From NCBI RefSeq assembly GCF_008329525.1, contig NZ_NPKQ01000013.1, positions 59,121 through 123,120 of the forward strand: 64,000 nucleotides of DNA, in the 5' to 3' direction. The position numbers were made by a program, and so were the translations under genes. The stretch is from Tardiphaga sp. P9-11 (GTDB lineage: Bacteria > Pseudomonadota > Alphaproteobacteria > Rhizobiales > Xanthobacteraceae). The stretch's first letter is position 1; each line of letters opens with the position of its first letter. The notes beneath the pieces were generated by a model. That model had not been told where the DNA came from. It did no database searches and saw nothing but the letters and a program-made list of their open reading frames with translations. Shown piece after piece: positions 1 to 8,460 of the stretch.

Positions 1-690
1 CTTCGGCGCGCCGGTCGATCCCGACGTGAACAGAAATTTGGCGATCGTATCGGCATCGATCGCCGCAAAGGCACGATAGATGGCTGCGCTTACCGGCGTC
101 GTAACCACGTCAGCATATGACCACTCCTCTCCGGCGGTCGCATCACCGCCAATGACGGCAGCGGTGTGAAACGGGGCAATCGCAGCAAGTGCCGGGCCGA
201 ACTGGTGCAAGTTCGAGACATAGATGGCACCGGGATCGAGAAGTTGAATCGCGCCGCGTAGCTTTTCGAAGTCCTTCGACATTAGCGAATATGCCGGGGA
301 AATCGCCGCGACGGGCACACCGACATGCATCGCTGCCAGGGCCAAAACCGCATGCTCGATGCCGTTGTCCGATAGCACGGTGAGCGGCCGTTGCGCGCTC
401 ATCTCCTGCGAAAGCATCCAGCTACCCGCGCCGCGCACCCGCCGAAGCGTCTCGGCATAGCTCAGCGTCACCCAGGGCGAATCCGGGCTGGACCGGTCCG
501 CCAGAAAGATCCGCTCCGGTGCCTGTTGCGCCCAATGTTCGAGCCAGTCCCCGACACAACGCGTATAAGGGCGCAGTGCTGTATCGGATCGAAGAAGGAT
601 CGTCCCATCGGATCGCTGTTCAGCGTGAACCGACGGCGTCAGAAAAAATAAACTGCCTGAGCCAGCCGCATTGTCGCGGTCCAGAGCCAT
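1..690 (-). CDS. Feruloyl-CoA synthase-like AMP-dependent acid-CoA ligase, C-terminus outside window
   Basis: Only the first 230 codons are present; the frame is open to base 1, so the gene continues beyond the left edge. The translation ends in the acyl-adenylate P-loop motif TSGSTGAPK, the ATP-binding signature of the AMP-binding (ANL) superfamily. The N-terminal segment (a TILLRSDTALRPYTRC stretch followed by a WLEHWA helix) is the pattern I associate with feruloyl-CoA synthases of hydroxycinnamate degradation. The start at 690 is preceded by GGGGGAGAG. It lies 93 nt downstream of boxA on the same strand and is probably the last gene of the box operon, adding CoA to another aromatic acid. 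The substrate (ferulate, p-coumarate or a benzoate derivative) is inferred and cannot be settled without the rest. Confidence 0.8.
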   Translation of the reverse strand, partial: MALDRDNAAGSGSLFFLTPSVHAEQRSDGTILLRSDTALRPYTRCVGDWLEHWAQQAPERIFLADRSSPDSPWVTLSYAETLRRVRGAGSWMLSQEMSAQRPLTVLSDNGIEHAVLALAAMHVGVPVAAISPAYSLMSKDFEKLRGAIQLLDPGAIYVSNLHQFGPALAAIAPFHTAAVIGGDATAGEEWSYADVVTTPVSAAIYRAFAAIDADTIAKFLFTSGSTGAPK

Positions 691-783
691 CGCTTCTCTC
701 CCCCATAACGTACCCGTCTTTGTTCTTATTCGGGCTGTTCAATCTAACTGGTCGTTGCCGGCTCGGATCGGATGCAACATCGA

Positions 784-1977
784 TCAGTAAGTCTCGACGT
801 GATATCTTCCACCGCCGCGCATCGCCGCTTTCAGATCCGACCAATCCATCGACGCGGCGCGGCAAATATCGGCGAAGGCCTCTTCAACGCCGCTTTCCAT
901 GCCTTTCAACCCGCAGATATAGACGTGGGTCTGCGCGTCGCGCAGCAGCGACGTGATCGCAGCAGCTTCGCTGCGGATACGATCCTGCACATAGATCCGT
1001 GGCTCGCCGGAGACGCGCGAATAGCAGAAATGTTTGCCCAGCAACGCATCCGGGACTTTCTGCAGCGGGCCGAAATAAGGAAGCTCCTCGGGGCAGCGCG
1101 CGCCGAAAAATAGTAACAGGCGCCCGGGCGCGCCGGGCATCGCACGCCGACGACGCTCCGTGAAGCCGCGGAATGGCGCAGAGCCCGTGCCAGTACAGAC
1201 CATGAGAACATTCGCCGAAGGATCGTTCGGCAGCAGGAAGGTGGCACCGAACGGCCCAGTGACTTCGACCCTGGCGCCACGCGGCAGATCGCACAGGTAA
1301 TTCGAACACAGTCCGCCGGGCTCACGTTTCACGGTCAGCGCAAGATTGTTGGTGTTCGGCTTCTCGCCGTCCCGCGAGCTCGCGATGGAATAGAGCCGCA
1401 CCTGATGTGGCTTTCCGTCCGCGCCCAGGCCCGGCACGACGATGCCGATGCTCTGGCCTTCGAGGATGGGAAACGGCTGCTCGCCGAAATCCAGGATGAT
1501 ATGGCGCACGTCGGAGTCGGCGGTCGCGTGGGTGAGCCGGAAATTGCCGGTCACCGTGGCCAGTGCGGGCTTGCCGCGGTTGTAAAGGTTGACCGACGCC
1601 TTGCTTGATGACAGCGGCGCGACGGGCTTGCCGCCCAGTCCCTTGCGCGCTTCTTCAAGCAACGCACCGATCTCATCCTCGAGTGCCTCGATGGCGCCCG
1701 CGCCGGCACTATTGTCCGCGATCTCCTCCTGCGCCGGCAGGTCACTCCAGGAGAACTGCTCATCGAGCGAATACGGCGCCGCGACGACACGCCAGTTGTC
1801 GATCGCGCCGGTCGGACACGGCGAGATGCAATCCATGCAGTAATTGCAGATCTCTGCGTTGACGACATAGTTGTTGTCGTCATGCGTCACCGCATCGACC
1901 GGGCAGCTCTCCTCGCAGGTGTTACACCTGATGCAAATTTCCGGATCGATCAGGTGCTGTTTGAAAAGGGCGTTCAT
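784..1977 (-). CDS. boxA: BoxA, reductase component of benzoyl-CoA 2,3-epoxidase
   Basis: Delivers electrons from NADPH to BoxB for the oxygen-dependent epoxidation of benzoyl-CoA in the cytoplasm. The 397-residue protein begins with two ferredoxin-type 4Fe-4S motifs, C15-x2-C18-x2-C21-x3-C25 and C44-x2-C47-x2-C50-x3-C54. A linker leads to a ferredoxin-NADP reductase module (about residues 140-397) with a flavin-binding RLYSIASS motif and a CTGTGSAPFR nucleotide-binding stretch. This order is diagnostic of BoxA. An upstream in-frame start at 1998 exists, but the ATG at 1977 fits the family N-terminus and has GGGA in front. It follows boxB by 77 nt in the same operon. Confidence 0.95.
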   Translation of the reverse strand: MNALFKQHLIDPEICIRCNTCEESCPVDAVTHDDNNYVVNAEICNYCMDCISPCPTGAIDNWRVVAAPYSLDEQFSWSDLPAQEEIADNSAGAGAIEALEDEIGALLEEARKGLGGKPVAPLSSSKASVNLYNRGKPALATVTGNFRLTHATADSDVRHIILDFGEQPFPILEGQSIGIVVPGLGADGKPHQVRLYSIASSRDGEKPNTNNLALTVKREPGGLCSNYLCDLPRGARVEVTGPFGATFLLPNDPSANVLMVCTGTGSAPFRGFTERRRRAMPGAPGRLLLFFGARCPEELPYFGPLQKVPDALLGKHFCYSRVSGEPRIYVQDRIRSEAAAITSLLRDAQTHVYICGLKGMESGVEEAFADICRAASMDWSDLKAAMRGGGRYHVETY

Positions 1978-2054
1978 GGCAAATCCCGCGCGTACCATCG
2001 AGGACTGACAGCGGCGGAAGGAAGCTGGAAATCCTTCCGCCGCGTATGCTCGTT

Positions 2055-3500
2055 TCAGGCCGCAATCTTCACGTATTCGAAATCGCCGGGCTTGTTGTCG
2101 ATGCCGACCTTCGGCGCCGATATCCAGTTGGCGAACTTGCCCGGCTCGCTGACCGCCGTCATCAGCGACGCGATGAAATCACCGTCCTCATTGGACGGTA
2201 GATAGTCGTTCCTGGCTTTCGCCCAGGCAGCATCACTCATGATGATACCCTTCGGCGAGGCGTTCACATCGCGGAATTCGCCGATCTGGCGATGGAACGC
2301 GGTGTGAGGCAGATCGAAGCGGAAATTGACGCCGGCCTTCTCGATAATTTTATTCCAGCGCTCGACGCCCTTGGCGCAATCCACCGTGTAATCGTCGCGC
2401 AAGCGCATGTTAAGGGCGGTGAGCGCCGGCTCGTCGACCAACTTGATTTCGCCATCGACGAATTTCAGGACCTGATAGATGTCGTTGGTGAGCTGGTGAT
2501 CATCCTCGATCTTGGTCTCCTGGAAGCGTCCCTTCAGGCCGGAATTGTAGAAATTCGCGGCATTGGTGGATACTTCGGAGCCGAACAGATCGAGCGATAG
2601 CGAGTAATGCAGGTTCATCTTCTTCTGCATGGTCGGCAGATCGATCACGCCGAGCGCGCGGATTTTCTCGATGGCGCTCGGGTCTTCGATCCCCGCCGCC
2701 TTCATCGCTTCGCAGGTTCGCTGCAACACGCGGCCGACGCCGGTCTCGCCGACGAACATATGATGCGCTTCCTCTGTCAGCATGAAGCGGCAAGTCCGCG
2801 ACAGCGGATCGAAGCCGGATTGCGCCAGACTCTCCAACTGCATCTTGCCGTCACGATCGGTGAAGAAAGTGAACATGAAGAAGGACAACCAATCCGGCGT
2901 GGCCTCATTGAATGCACCGAGCATGCGCGGCGCATCGGCATCGCCCGAGCGGCGACGGAGAAGATCGTCGGCCTCCTCGCGGCCGTCGCGGCCGAAATAT
3001 TTCTGCAGCAGATAGACCATCGCCCAGAGATGGCGCCCCTCCTCCACATTGACCTGAAACAGGTTGCGCAAATCATAGAGCGACGGCGCGGTCTGACCGA
3101 GATGGCGCTGCTGTTCGACCGAGGCCGGCTCAGTGTCGCCCTGGATCACGACGAGGCGGCGAAGCATCGCACGATATTCGCCGGGGACCTCCTGCCAGGC
3201 TGGCTCGCCCATGTGTCGTCCGAAATTCACCTTGCGCTCGGTGTCCTGTGGCGCCAGCAACACGCCCCAGCGATATTCAGGCATCTTCACGTAGTCGAAC
3301 TTGGCCCAGCCTTTGGGATCGACGGATATGGCGGTGCGCAAATAGACGAGGGATTCCTGAAAGCCTTCAGGCCCCATGTCGTTCCACCAATCGAGATAGC
3401 CGGGATGCCATCCCTCCAGCGCCTTGAGCACCTGGCGATCCTCGGCCAGATTCACGTTGTTCGGAATCTTGGTGCTGTAGTCGACATTCATGATGTTCAT
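2055..3500 (-). CDS. boxB: BoxB, di-iron oxygenase component of benzoyl-CoA 2,3-epoxidase
   Basis: Catalytic subunit that inserts one oxygen atom into benzoyl-CoA to give the 2,3-epoxide. The protein has 481 residues, close to the family length. Ferritin-like helices carry the expected carboxylate/histidine ligand pairs: E153-E154-G-R-H157 and E243-E244-A-H-H247, consistent with the two iron-binding helices known for BoxB. GGGAG lies 9 nt before the ATG at 3500, supporting that start over the in-frame ATG at 3491. It lies between boxC (104 nt upstream) and boxA (77 nt downstream), so epoxidase and ring-cleaving lyase are co-transcribed. Confidence 0.96.
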   Translation of the reverse strand: MNIMNVDYSTKIPNNVNLAEDRQVLKALEGWHPGYLDWWNDMGPEGFQESLVYLRTAISVDPKGWAKFDYVKMPEYRWGVLLAPQDTERKVNFGRHMGEPAWQEVPGEYRAMLRRLVVIQGDTEPASVEQQRHLGQTAPSLYDLRNLFQVNVEEGRHLWAMVYLLQKYFGRDGREEADDLLRRRSGDADAPRMLGAFNEATPDWLSFFMFTFFTDRDGKMQLESLAQSGFDPLSRTCRFMLTEEAHHMFVGETGVGRVLQRTCEAMKAAGIEDPSAIEKIRALGVIDLPTMQKKMNLHYSLSLDLFGSEVSTNAANFYNSGLKGRFQETKIEDDHQLTNDIYQVLKFVDGEIKLVDEPALTALNMRLRDDYTVDCAKGVERWNKIIEKAGVNFRFDLPHTAFHRQIGEFRDVNASPKGIIMSDAAWAKARNDYLPSNEDGDFIASLMTAVSEPGKFANWISAPKVGIDNKPGDFEYVKIAA

Positions 3501-3604
3501 GACTGGAATCTCCCGCTGTATTTCTGATCGTTCGAATTGGGCAAGCCACCGACTTGCATTTATCCAAAGAGTGACACATGGCCGCGCTGTTCCAGTTGCG
3601 GAGG

Positions 3605-5293
3605 CTACACGCGCGTCATGTCGAACTGCGCCTTCTGGCCGGTGCCGTAACGTCCAAGCGCGCCGTTCTCGCCGACCGCATTGGGCCGCTGGAAGATCCA
3701 GTTCTGCCAGGCCGTCAGCCGCGAAAAGATTTTCGATTCCATCGTCTCCGGCCCGACAAAGCGCAGATTGGCTTCCATGCCCGTGAGGCTGTCTGGTGAG
3801 AAGCTGCAGCGCTCTTCGAAGAACACACGCACCTCGTCATCCCAGTCGATGTCATCGAGCGCGAAGGTGACGAGCCCGAGCTGCTCGGCGGCTTCCGCAT
3901 CGAGCGGCTCGCCTATCCGCGCTTTCGCGCGGGTGACATCCTCCGGATCTGCCTGGAAGCGCGACTGCAGCCGCGTCAGCCCGTGGCTCATCGGGTAAGG
4001 CCCGAAATTCATCGCGCTCAATACGATGGCCGGCGGCGCGCGGTTGTCACCCTGCTTCTGGCCGACCAGCATGTAGGAGCGGTCCGCAGCGAAAACGAGT
4101 TCGGCCAGCGTACCGACAAAGCACGAACCCGGCTCAACCAGCGTCACCAGCGTGCGCGACGTCACATCGATGCGCTTCAGCACCCGCTTCCAGTATTGCC
4201 GGATCTCATTGACCAGCCAATGCGCCTTGTGCGCTTCGAGGAAGACGTCATGAGCCAGTACATTGGCGCCGTCACCATGCGACTTGAACACCAGCATAGC
4301 TGTCTCGAGTTCATTGATTCGCAGATGCAGAATGGCGTCGTCCAGCTCGCGTGCCACCTGCAGCGGCCAGAAAGCGGCACCCTGCGCCATCATCCCGTCG
4401 ATATCCGATGGCGCCGCAGCGTCAGGCGCCTTGATCGAGATGGTCGCAATTCGTTCTGCGCGATTGATATCGACATTGACCATGCCGTAACGAATACCGC
4501 TGTCATCGAAGCTGCGGTTCAGCGGTGGCAGCTTAAGGCCCTCGCCCGTGCCATTGCGCTTTGACGTCGCCAGAAACTCCTTGGCGCGTTCGGCGACTTT
4601 CGCTTCCAGCTTGCTGTTGGCAACGATGTCATCGATCAACCGCCATGCCACTGCGCGCTTGCCTTTGATGCCTTCCTCGATGGTGCAGAAGTAATCGGCG
4701 TGATCGCGGCGCACCTTGCGCTTGTCGACCACGCGCGTCAGACCGCCGGTGCCGGGCAGCACCGCCAGCAACGGGACTTCCGGCAGCGCCACCGCCGCCG
4801 AGCCATCGTCCGCCATGATGATGTGGTCGGTTGCCAGCGCCAGTTCATAGCCACCGCCCGCAGCGGTACCGTTGATTACCGAAATGAAGCGCTGGCCGGA
4901 GTTCTCGCTGGAGTCCTCAAGACCATTGCGGGTCTCGTTGGTGAATTTGCAGAAATTGACCTTGTGGGCATGGGTGGCGCCAGCGAGCATGCGGATATTG
5001 GCGCCAGCGCAGAATACGCGGTTCTTGCCGGAGCGTAGCAGCACGACCTTGACCTCGGGATATTCGAAGCGAAGTCGCTGCACAGCGTCGGCAAGTTCAA
5101 TATCCACGCCGAGATCGTAGGAGTTGAGCTTTAGCTGATAGCCCTCGAACAGACCGCCATTCTCATCGACATCCATGGTGAGTGTGGCCACGTCGTTATC
5201 GACACTGAGCTTCCAGTGGCGGTAGCGCGACGGATCGGTTTGGAAGTCGATAAATTTGGCGCCGTTCGAGAGAACGCGTTGCTCTGCGGCCAT
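3605..5293 (-). CDS. boxC: BoxC, benzoyl-CoA-dihydrodiol lyase (2,3-epoxybenzoyl-CoA dihydrolase)
   Basis: Opens the ring of 2,3-epoxybenzoyl-CoA hydrolytically, releasing formate and 3,4-dehydroadipyl-CoA semialdehyde. The 562-residue protein is a crotonase-superfamily member with an N-terminal hydratase-like half (VFCAGANI, then the glycine-rich NGTAAGGGYELALA oxyanion region) and a long C-terminal half characteristic of BoxC, much longer than an ordinary enoyl-CoA hydratase. The start at 5293 is an ATG giving MAAEQRVLSNG. The 112-nt gap to the preceding DUF309 gene contains a BoxR-type motif at 5344-5357, so boxC may have its own promoter as well as readthrough from the benzoate-CoA ligase operon. 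Confidence 0.96.
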   Translation of the reverse strand: MAAEQRVLSNGAKFIDFQTDPSRYRHWKLSVDNDVATLTMDVDENGGLFEGYQLKLNSYDLGVDIELADAVQRLRFEYPEVKVVLLRSGKNRVFCAGANIRMLAGATHAHKVNFCKFTNETRNGLEDSSENSGQRFISVINGTAAGGGYELALATDHIIMADDGSAAVALPEVPLLAVLPGTGGLTRVVDKRKVRRDHADYFCTIEEGIKGKRAVAWRLIDDIVANSKLEAKVAERAKEFLATSKRNGTGEGLKLPPLNRSFDDSGIRYGMVNVDINRAERIATISIKAPDAAAPSDIDGMMAQGAAFWPLQVARELDDAILHLRINELETAMLVFKSHGDGANVLAHDVFLEAHKAHWLVNEIRQYWKRVLKRIDVTSRTLVTLVEPGSCFVGTLAELVFAADRSYMLVGQKQGDNRAPPAIVLSAMNFGPYPMSHGLTRLQSRFQADPEDVTRAKARIGEPLDAEAAEQLGLVTFALDDIDWDDEVRVFFEERCSFSPDSLTGMEANLRFVGPETMESKIFSRLTAWQNWIFQRPNAVGENGALGRYGTGQKAQFDMTRV

Positions 5294-5343
5294 GCTCCAC
5301 CCTTTGACAATCTTGATTTATGCGCATGTGCGCCTTGGTTACA

Positions 5344-5357
5344 TGCACAATAATTCA
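5344..5357. promoter_or_regulatory. Candidate BoxR operator upstream of boxC
   Basis: TGCA-CAATAA-TTCA lies about 50-64 nt upstream of boxC. It fits the motif TG(A/C)A-N6-T(T/G)CA with ATAA at the end of the spacer, shared with sites at 8367-8380, 14648-14661 and 14680-14693. I recall TGCA-N6-TGCA direct repeats as the operator type of BzdR/BoxR regulators. Assignment to BoxR is inference from motif and location. Confidence 0.5.
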
Positions 5358-5405
5358 TGATATCGATGACGTCTAGGTAAATTCTCCAAAATCCTGCATT
5401 TTCTT

Positions 5406-5906
5406 TCATACTTCGCTGATCTGGATCAAAACCCGTTCGGTCTCTTCGAGAGCCAGTTGATGGGCGATCGCAGACGCCAGCACCACGACGGGAAAGTGCT
5501 CGGAAAAGCTTCCGGCAACATCCGCCGGCGGGCGTATAGCGAGCTCATCGAGCTCGGATAGTGCTTCCTGCAGCAATCGATATGCCGCACGCGGCCGCTG
5601 CAGACTGAGTTTCAGATTGGCATTGGCAACCTGAATACAGGCACGCAGCAGAATCCGGTCGCGCCCTCTTTGCGGAGCGACCTTCCACACGGCCTCGAGA
5701 ATTTCGTGAGCCTCCCAGAAGAAGCCTGCATCGTTGAGCGCGAGCCCGTAGCGCAACGCCGGATCATCCGCCGGGACGAACCCTGCATAGCGCATCGGGA
5801 CCAACGCCTTGGCCAGCGCCAGCGTGTCGTGATCAGCCTTCGTCTGCTGGCCGAGCCGATAGGGCCAGCGCGGCAGGGCGAGATAAGGAGTGACAGTCAC
5901 GATCAT
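5406..5906 (-). CDS. DUF309-family protein in the box operon
   Basis: A 166-residue cytoplasmic protein with the DUF309 signature: a helical NDAGFFWEAHEILEAVWK segment (residues about 57-74) followed by RILLRACIQVANANLKL. The conserved HE and W are present. The family has no established biochemical function that I know. It starts 6 nt after the alpha/beta hydrolase stop, so the two are translationally linked and co-transcribed with benzoate-CoA ligase. A role in benzoate metabolism is implied only by this position. Confidence 0.75.
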   Translation of the reverse strand: MIVTVTPYLALPRWPYRLGQQTKADHDTLALAKALVPMRYAGFVPADDPALRYGLALNDAGFFWEAHEILEAVWKVAPQRGRDRILLRACIQVANANLKLSLQRPRAAYRLLQEALSELDELAIRPPADVAGSFSEHFPVVVLASAIAHQLALEETERVLIQISEV

Positions 5907-5912
5907 GCCCGC

Positions 5913-6743
5913 TTACGCAGCGCGCAATTCGCCCTCGCCGTGAAAATGCAGCAGGCGATTGGCGAACTCCGCCGCGGCATCCAGAGTGACCTCGGGGGCT
6001 TCGCGATGGGGCGAATGCGCAGCGCCCGGAATGATGGCCACGTCCACCGGGCAATAGCATTCCGTCTCCGCGATCTCGATCTGCTTCATGGTGCCGTAGT
6101 GATCGTCCGCGCCCTGCAAAATCTGCACGGGCACGCGCACATAAGCGAGATAGTCGGAAATATCCCAGTCGCGAAACTGCGGATCGAGCCAGGCGCCGTT
6201 CCAGCCATAAAACGCGTTGTCGACGTCATCATGCCAGCGCGCCAGTTTGGCTTTCAGGTCACCCTGTTCGTAGGCCGTCTTGATATCGGCGATCGACGTG
6301 ACGGAAATATCCTCAACGACGAAATGTGGCGCGATCATCGAGACACCGCGGATGCGATGGTCCTGAATGCCGCCGGCATAGATCGCCGCGATGGATCCGC
6401 CGTCGGAGTGACCGACCAGCAAGCCGCGGCGAAAGCCGATGGAGTCGAGCAACTGCGGCAGCACCTCAAGTGCTTCGACATGCATGTAGTCCAGCGGCCG
6501 CGGCAGCGCGACCGGCGTCGATGAGCCGTAGCCGGCGCGCGAATAGACGAAGACGCCGGCCCCGGTCGCGGCCTGAAGCTTGTCCGGGAAATCGCCCCAC
6601 AGCGCGACCGAGCCCAATCCTTCATGCAGCAGCACAATGGTCGGCGCCACATCCGGTTGCGGGCCGATCATGCGGTATTCGAGTTCGGACGCACCGATGG
6701 TCAGCCGTCCCGCAGATTTCAATGCACTCATCTTGTCATCCAT
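5913..6743 (-). CDS. Alpha/beta hydrolase of the benzoate operon
   Basis: A 276-residue single-domain alpha/beta hydrolase. The oxyanion region is LLHEGLGS (about 38-45), the nucleophile elbow is G-H-S113-D-G-G, and the catalytic histidine is likely in the IPGAAHSPH segment near residue 250. No signal peptide is visible, so it is cytoplasmic. It begins 9 nt after the benzoate-CoA ligase stop and ends 6 nt before the DUF309 gene. It may be a thioesterase or ester hydrolase that supplies benzoate or clears dead-end CoA esters; the substrate cannot be read from the sequence. An in-frame ATG at 6731 is an alternative start. Confidence 0.85.
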   Translation of the reverse strand: MDDKMSALKSAGRLTIGASELEYRMIGPQPDVAPTIVLLHEGLGSVALWGDFPDKLQAATGAGVFVYSRAGYGSSTPVALPRPLDYMHVEALEVLPQLLDSIGFRRGLLVGHSDGGSIAAIYAGGIQDHRIRGVSMIAPHFVVEDISVTSIADIKTAYEQGDLKAKLARWHDDVDNAFYGWNGAWLDPQFRDWDISDYLAYVRVPVQILQGADDHYGTMKQIEIAETECYCPVDVAIIPGAAHSPHREAPEVTLDAAAEFANRLLHFHGEGELRAA

Positions 6744-6752
6744 CTCTCGGTT

Positions 6753-8303
6753 TCAGGCTGCCGTTCCATCGCGCAGTTTGAAACGCTGGATTTTTCCGGT
6801 GGCAGTTTTCGGAAGGGAATCAACGACCTCGATCCAGCGTGGATATTTCCACGGACCGATCCGTTGCTTGACGTGATCCTTCAAGGATTCGCGCAGGCCC
6901 TCAAGCACGGCATTCGGTTTCAGCACCACGAAGGCCTTCGGCTTCAACAGCCCCTCGGCGTCGGCCTCCGGCACGACCGCCGCTTCGGATATGGCGGGAT
7001 GGGCGATCAGCGCGCTCTCCACCTCGAACGGGGAGACCCAGATGCCGGACACCTTGAACATATCATCGGCACGTCCGCAGAACGTATAGCGCCCGTCGGC
7101 GTCGCGCACATATTTGTCGCCGGTGCGCGTCCAATGACCTTCAAAGGTGCGTCGACTCTTGCTGCGCTGATTCCAGTATCCCTCACCGGCGGAAGGCGCA
7201 TCAACGAGCAACTCGCCGATCTCTCCATCAGCGATATCGAGGCCCGCATCATCGACGAGCCGTACACGATAGCCTGGCACCGGCCGGCCGGACGTGCCGT
7301 ATTTGATATCGCCGGGAGCATTCGACAGAAAGATATGCAGCAGCTCGGTTGAGCCGACGCCATCGAGAATGTCGACGCCGAAGCGGCCCTTCCAGCCGTT
7401 CCCCACCGGCTCCGGAAGCGCCTCGCCGGCCGAGGTGCAAATGCGCAGGCGCGGGAGGCGAGCTTCCGTTTTGAAACCCTCATCGTTCAGCATCGCCGCG
7501 AACAATGTCGGCACCCCGAAAAAGATACTCGGCTGGTATCGGCGCATCAGACCGAATATGATGGCCGGCGTGGGTCGCTCCGGATTGAGCACAGTCGTGG
7601 CGCCAACCGACATGGGAAATGTCATGGCGTTGCCGAGGCCGTAGGCGAAGAACAATTTGGCCGCAGACAGTCCGACATCATCCTCGCGGATGCCGAGAAC
7701 CTGCTTGCCATAGGTGGTCGCCGTTGCTTCCAGACTGGCGTGCAGATGGCGAACGCCTTTCGGCATGCCAGTCGATCCGGATGAATATAACCAGAAGGCA
7801 GGCTCGTCCGCATGGGTGGCGACCGTGGTGAAGCTTGTGCTCTCGTCCCTGACTTCATCGGCCAGACTCTTGTGACCATTGCCAGCGCCACCGACCACAA
7901 TCACATGCTCAAGATCCGGCAAACGGCCAAGCATGTCGTCGACTGCCGGCACAAGCGCCGCGGAAATGAACAACACGCGCGCCCGGCAATCGGCCAGCAC
8001 ATAGGCGTATTGCTCCGAGGTCAGCAGCGTGTTTAGCGGCACCGGAACGATGCCGGCCCGGATCGCGCCAAGGAACACCACCGGAAAGTCGACGGTGTCG
8101 AGCATGATCATCGCGACGCGTTCTTCGCGCCGGACGCCGAGCCGCTTCAGCAGATTGGCCAGTTGGCAGCTTTTTGTCTGCAGGTCGCCATAGGTCAGTT
8201 CGGTCACGGTATCGGTGAAGGCGAGCTTGCTGCCGCGGCCCTCATCGATGTTGCGGTCGAGAAGCCAGGTCACCGCATTGTAAGAATTGGACGGCCCACT
8301 CAT
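6753..8303 (-). CDS. bclA: Benzoate-CoA ligase
   Basis: Activates benzoate to benzoyl-CoA with ATP and CoA, the entry step of the box pathway. The 516-residue protein begins with the typical SYNAVTWLLDRN segment of benzoate-CoA ligases and carries the P-loop YSSGSTGMPKG (173-183), the YGLGNAMTFP substrate-pocket region, an RTGDKY motif and the C-terminal PKTATGKIQR lysine motif required for adenylation. A reading frame continues upstream to 8333, but the ATG at 8303 gives the family N-terminus. First gene of the minus-strand operon bclA-hydrolase-DUF309-boxCBA, and divergent from boxR with a candidate operator at 8367-8380 between them. Confidence 0.93.
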   Translation of the reverse strand: MSGPSNSYNAVTWLLDRNIDEGRGSKLAFTDTVTELTYGDLQTKSCQLANLLKRLGVRREERVAMIMLDTVDFPVVFLGAIRAGIVPVPLNTLLTSEQYAYVLADCRARVLFISAALVPAVDDMLGRLPDLEHVIVVGGAGNGHKSLADEVRDESTSFTTVATHADEPAFWLYSSGSTGMPKGVRHLHASLEATATTYGKQVLGIREDDVGLSAAKLFFAYGLGNAMTFPMSVGATTVLNPERPTPAIIFGLMRRYQPSIFFGVPTLFAAMLNDEGFKTEARLPRLRICTSAGEALPEPVGNGWKGRFGVDILDGVGSTELLHIFLSNAPGDIKYGTSGRPVPGYRVRLVDDAGLDIADGEIGELLVDAPSAGEGYWNQRSKSRRTFEGHWTRTGDKYVRDADGRYTFCGRADDMFKVSGIWVSPFEVESALIAHPAISEAAVVPEADAEGLLKPKAFVVLKPNAVLEGLRESLKDHVKQRIGPWKYPRWIEVVDSLPKTATGKIQRFKLRDGTAA

Positions 8304-8366
8304 GATGCGTTTGCACCCTGGGCGATTCCACAACCGTTGTTCACGGTGCTCTCCCTATCGTCTTTT

Positions 8367-8380
8367 TGAATTATAATTCA
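8367..8380. promoter_or_regulatory. Palindromic BoxR-type operator in the bclA/boxR divergent promoter
   Basis: TGAATTATAATTCA is a perfect 14-bp palindrome with TATAAT readable on both strands, placed between the divergent bclA and boxR genes. The same core, GAATTATAATTCATAT, recurs at 14681-14696 upstream of the aromatic ABC importer operon. It matches TG(A/C)A-N6-T(T/G)CA. A protein bound here would cover a -10 element, as expected for a repressor. Assignment to BoxR is inferred. Confidence 0.6.
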
Positions 8381-8460
8381 TATAAAGTCACCAACTCCGG
8401 TTGCTGTCAATCGCGTCCGGAATTATCTTTCCTGAAATCCTCGACGAGCACGCACGCCCC

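Noticed and set aside
773..786. TGCA-N6-ATCA near the boxA stop as a BoxR site
   Set aside because: The second half-site and the ATAA spacer do not match, and it overlaps the end of the gene.
2607..3527. 306-codon plus-strand frame opposite boxB
   Set aside because: It is the antisense shadow of boxB in GC-rich DNA, with no family motif.
5395..5408. TGCA-N6-TTCA at the DUF309 stop as a BoxR site
   Set aside because: The half-sites match, but the spacer lacks ATAA and it sits at the stop codon; likely chance next to the better site at 5344.
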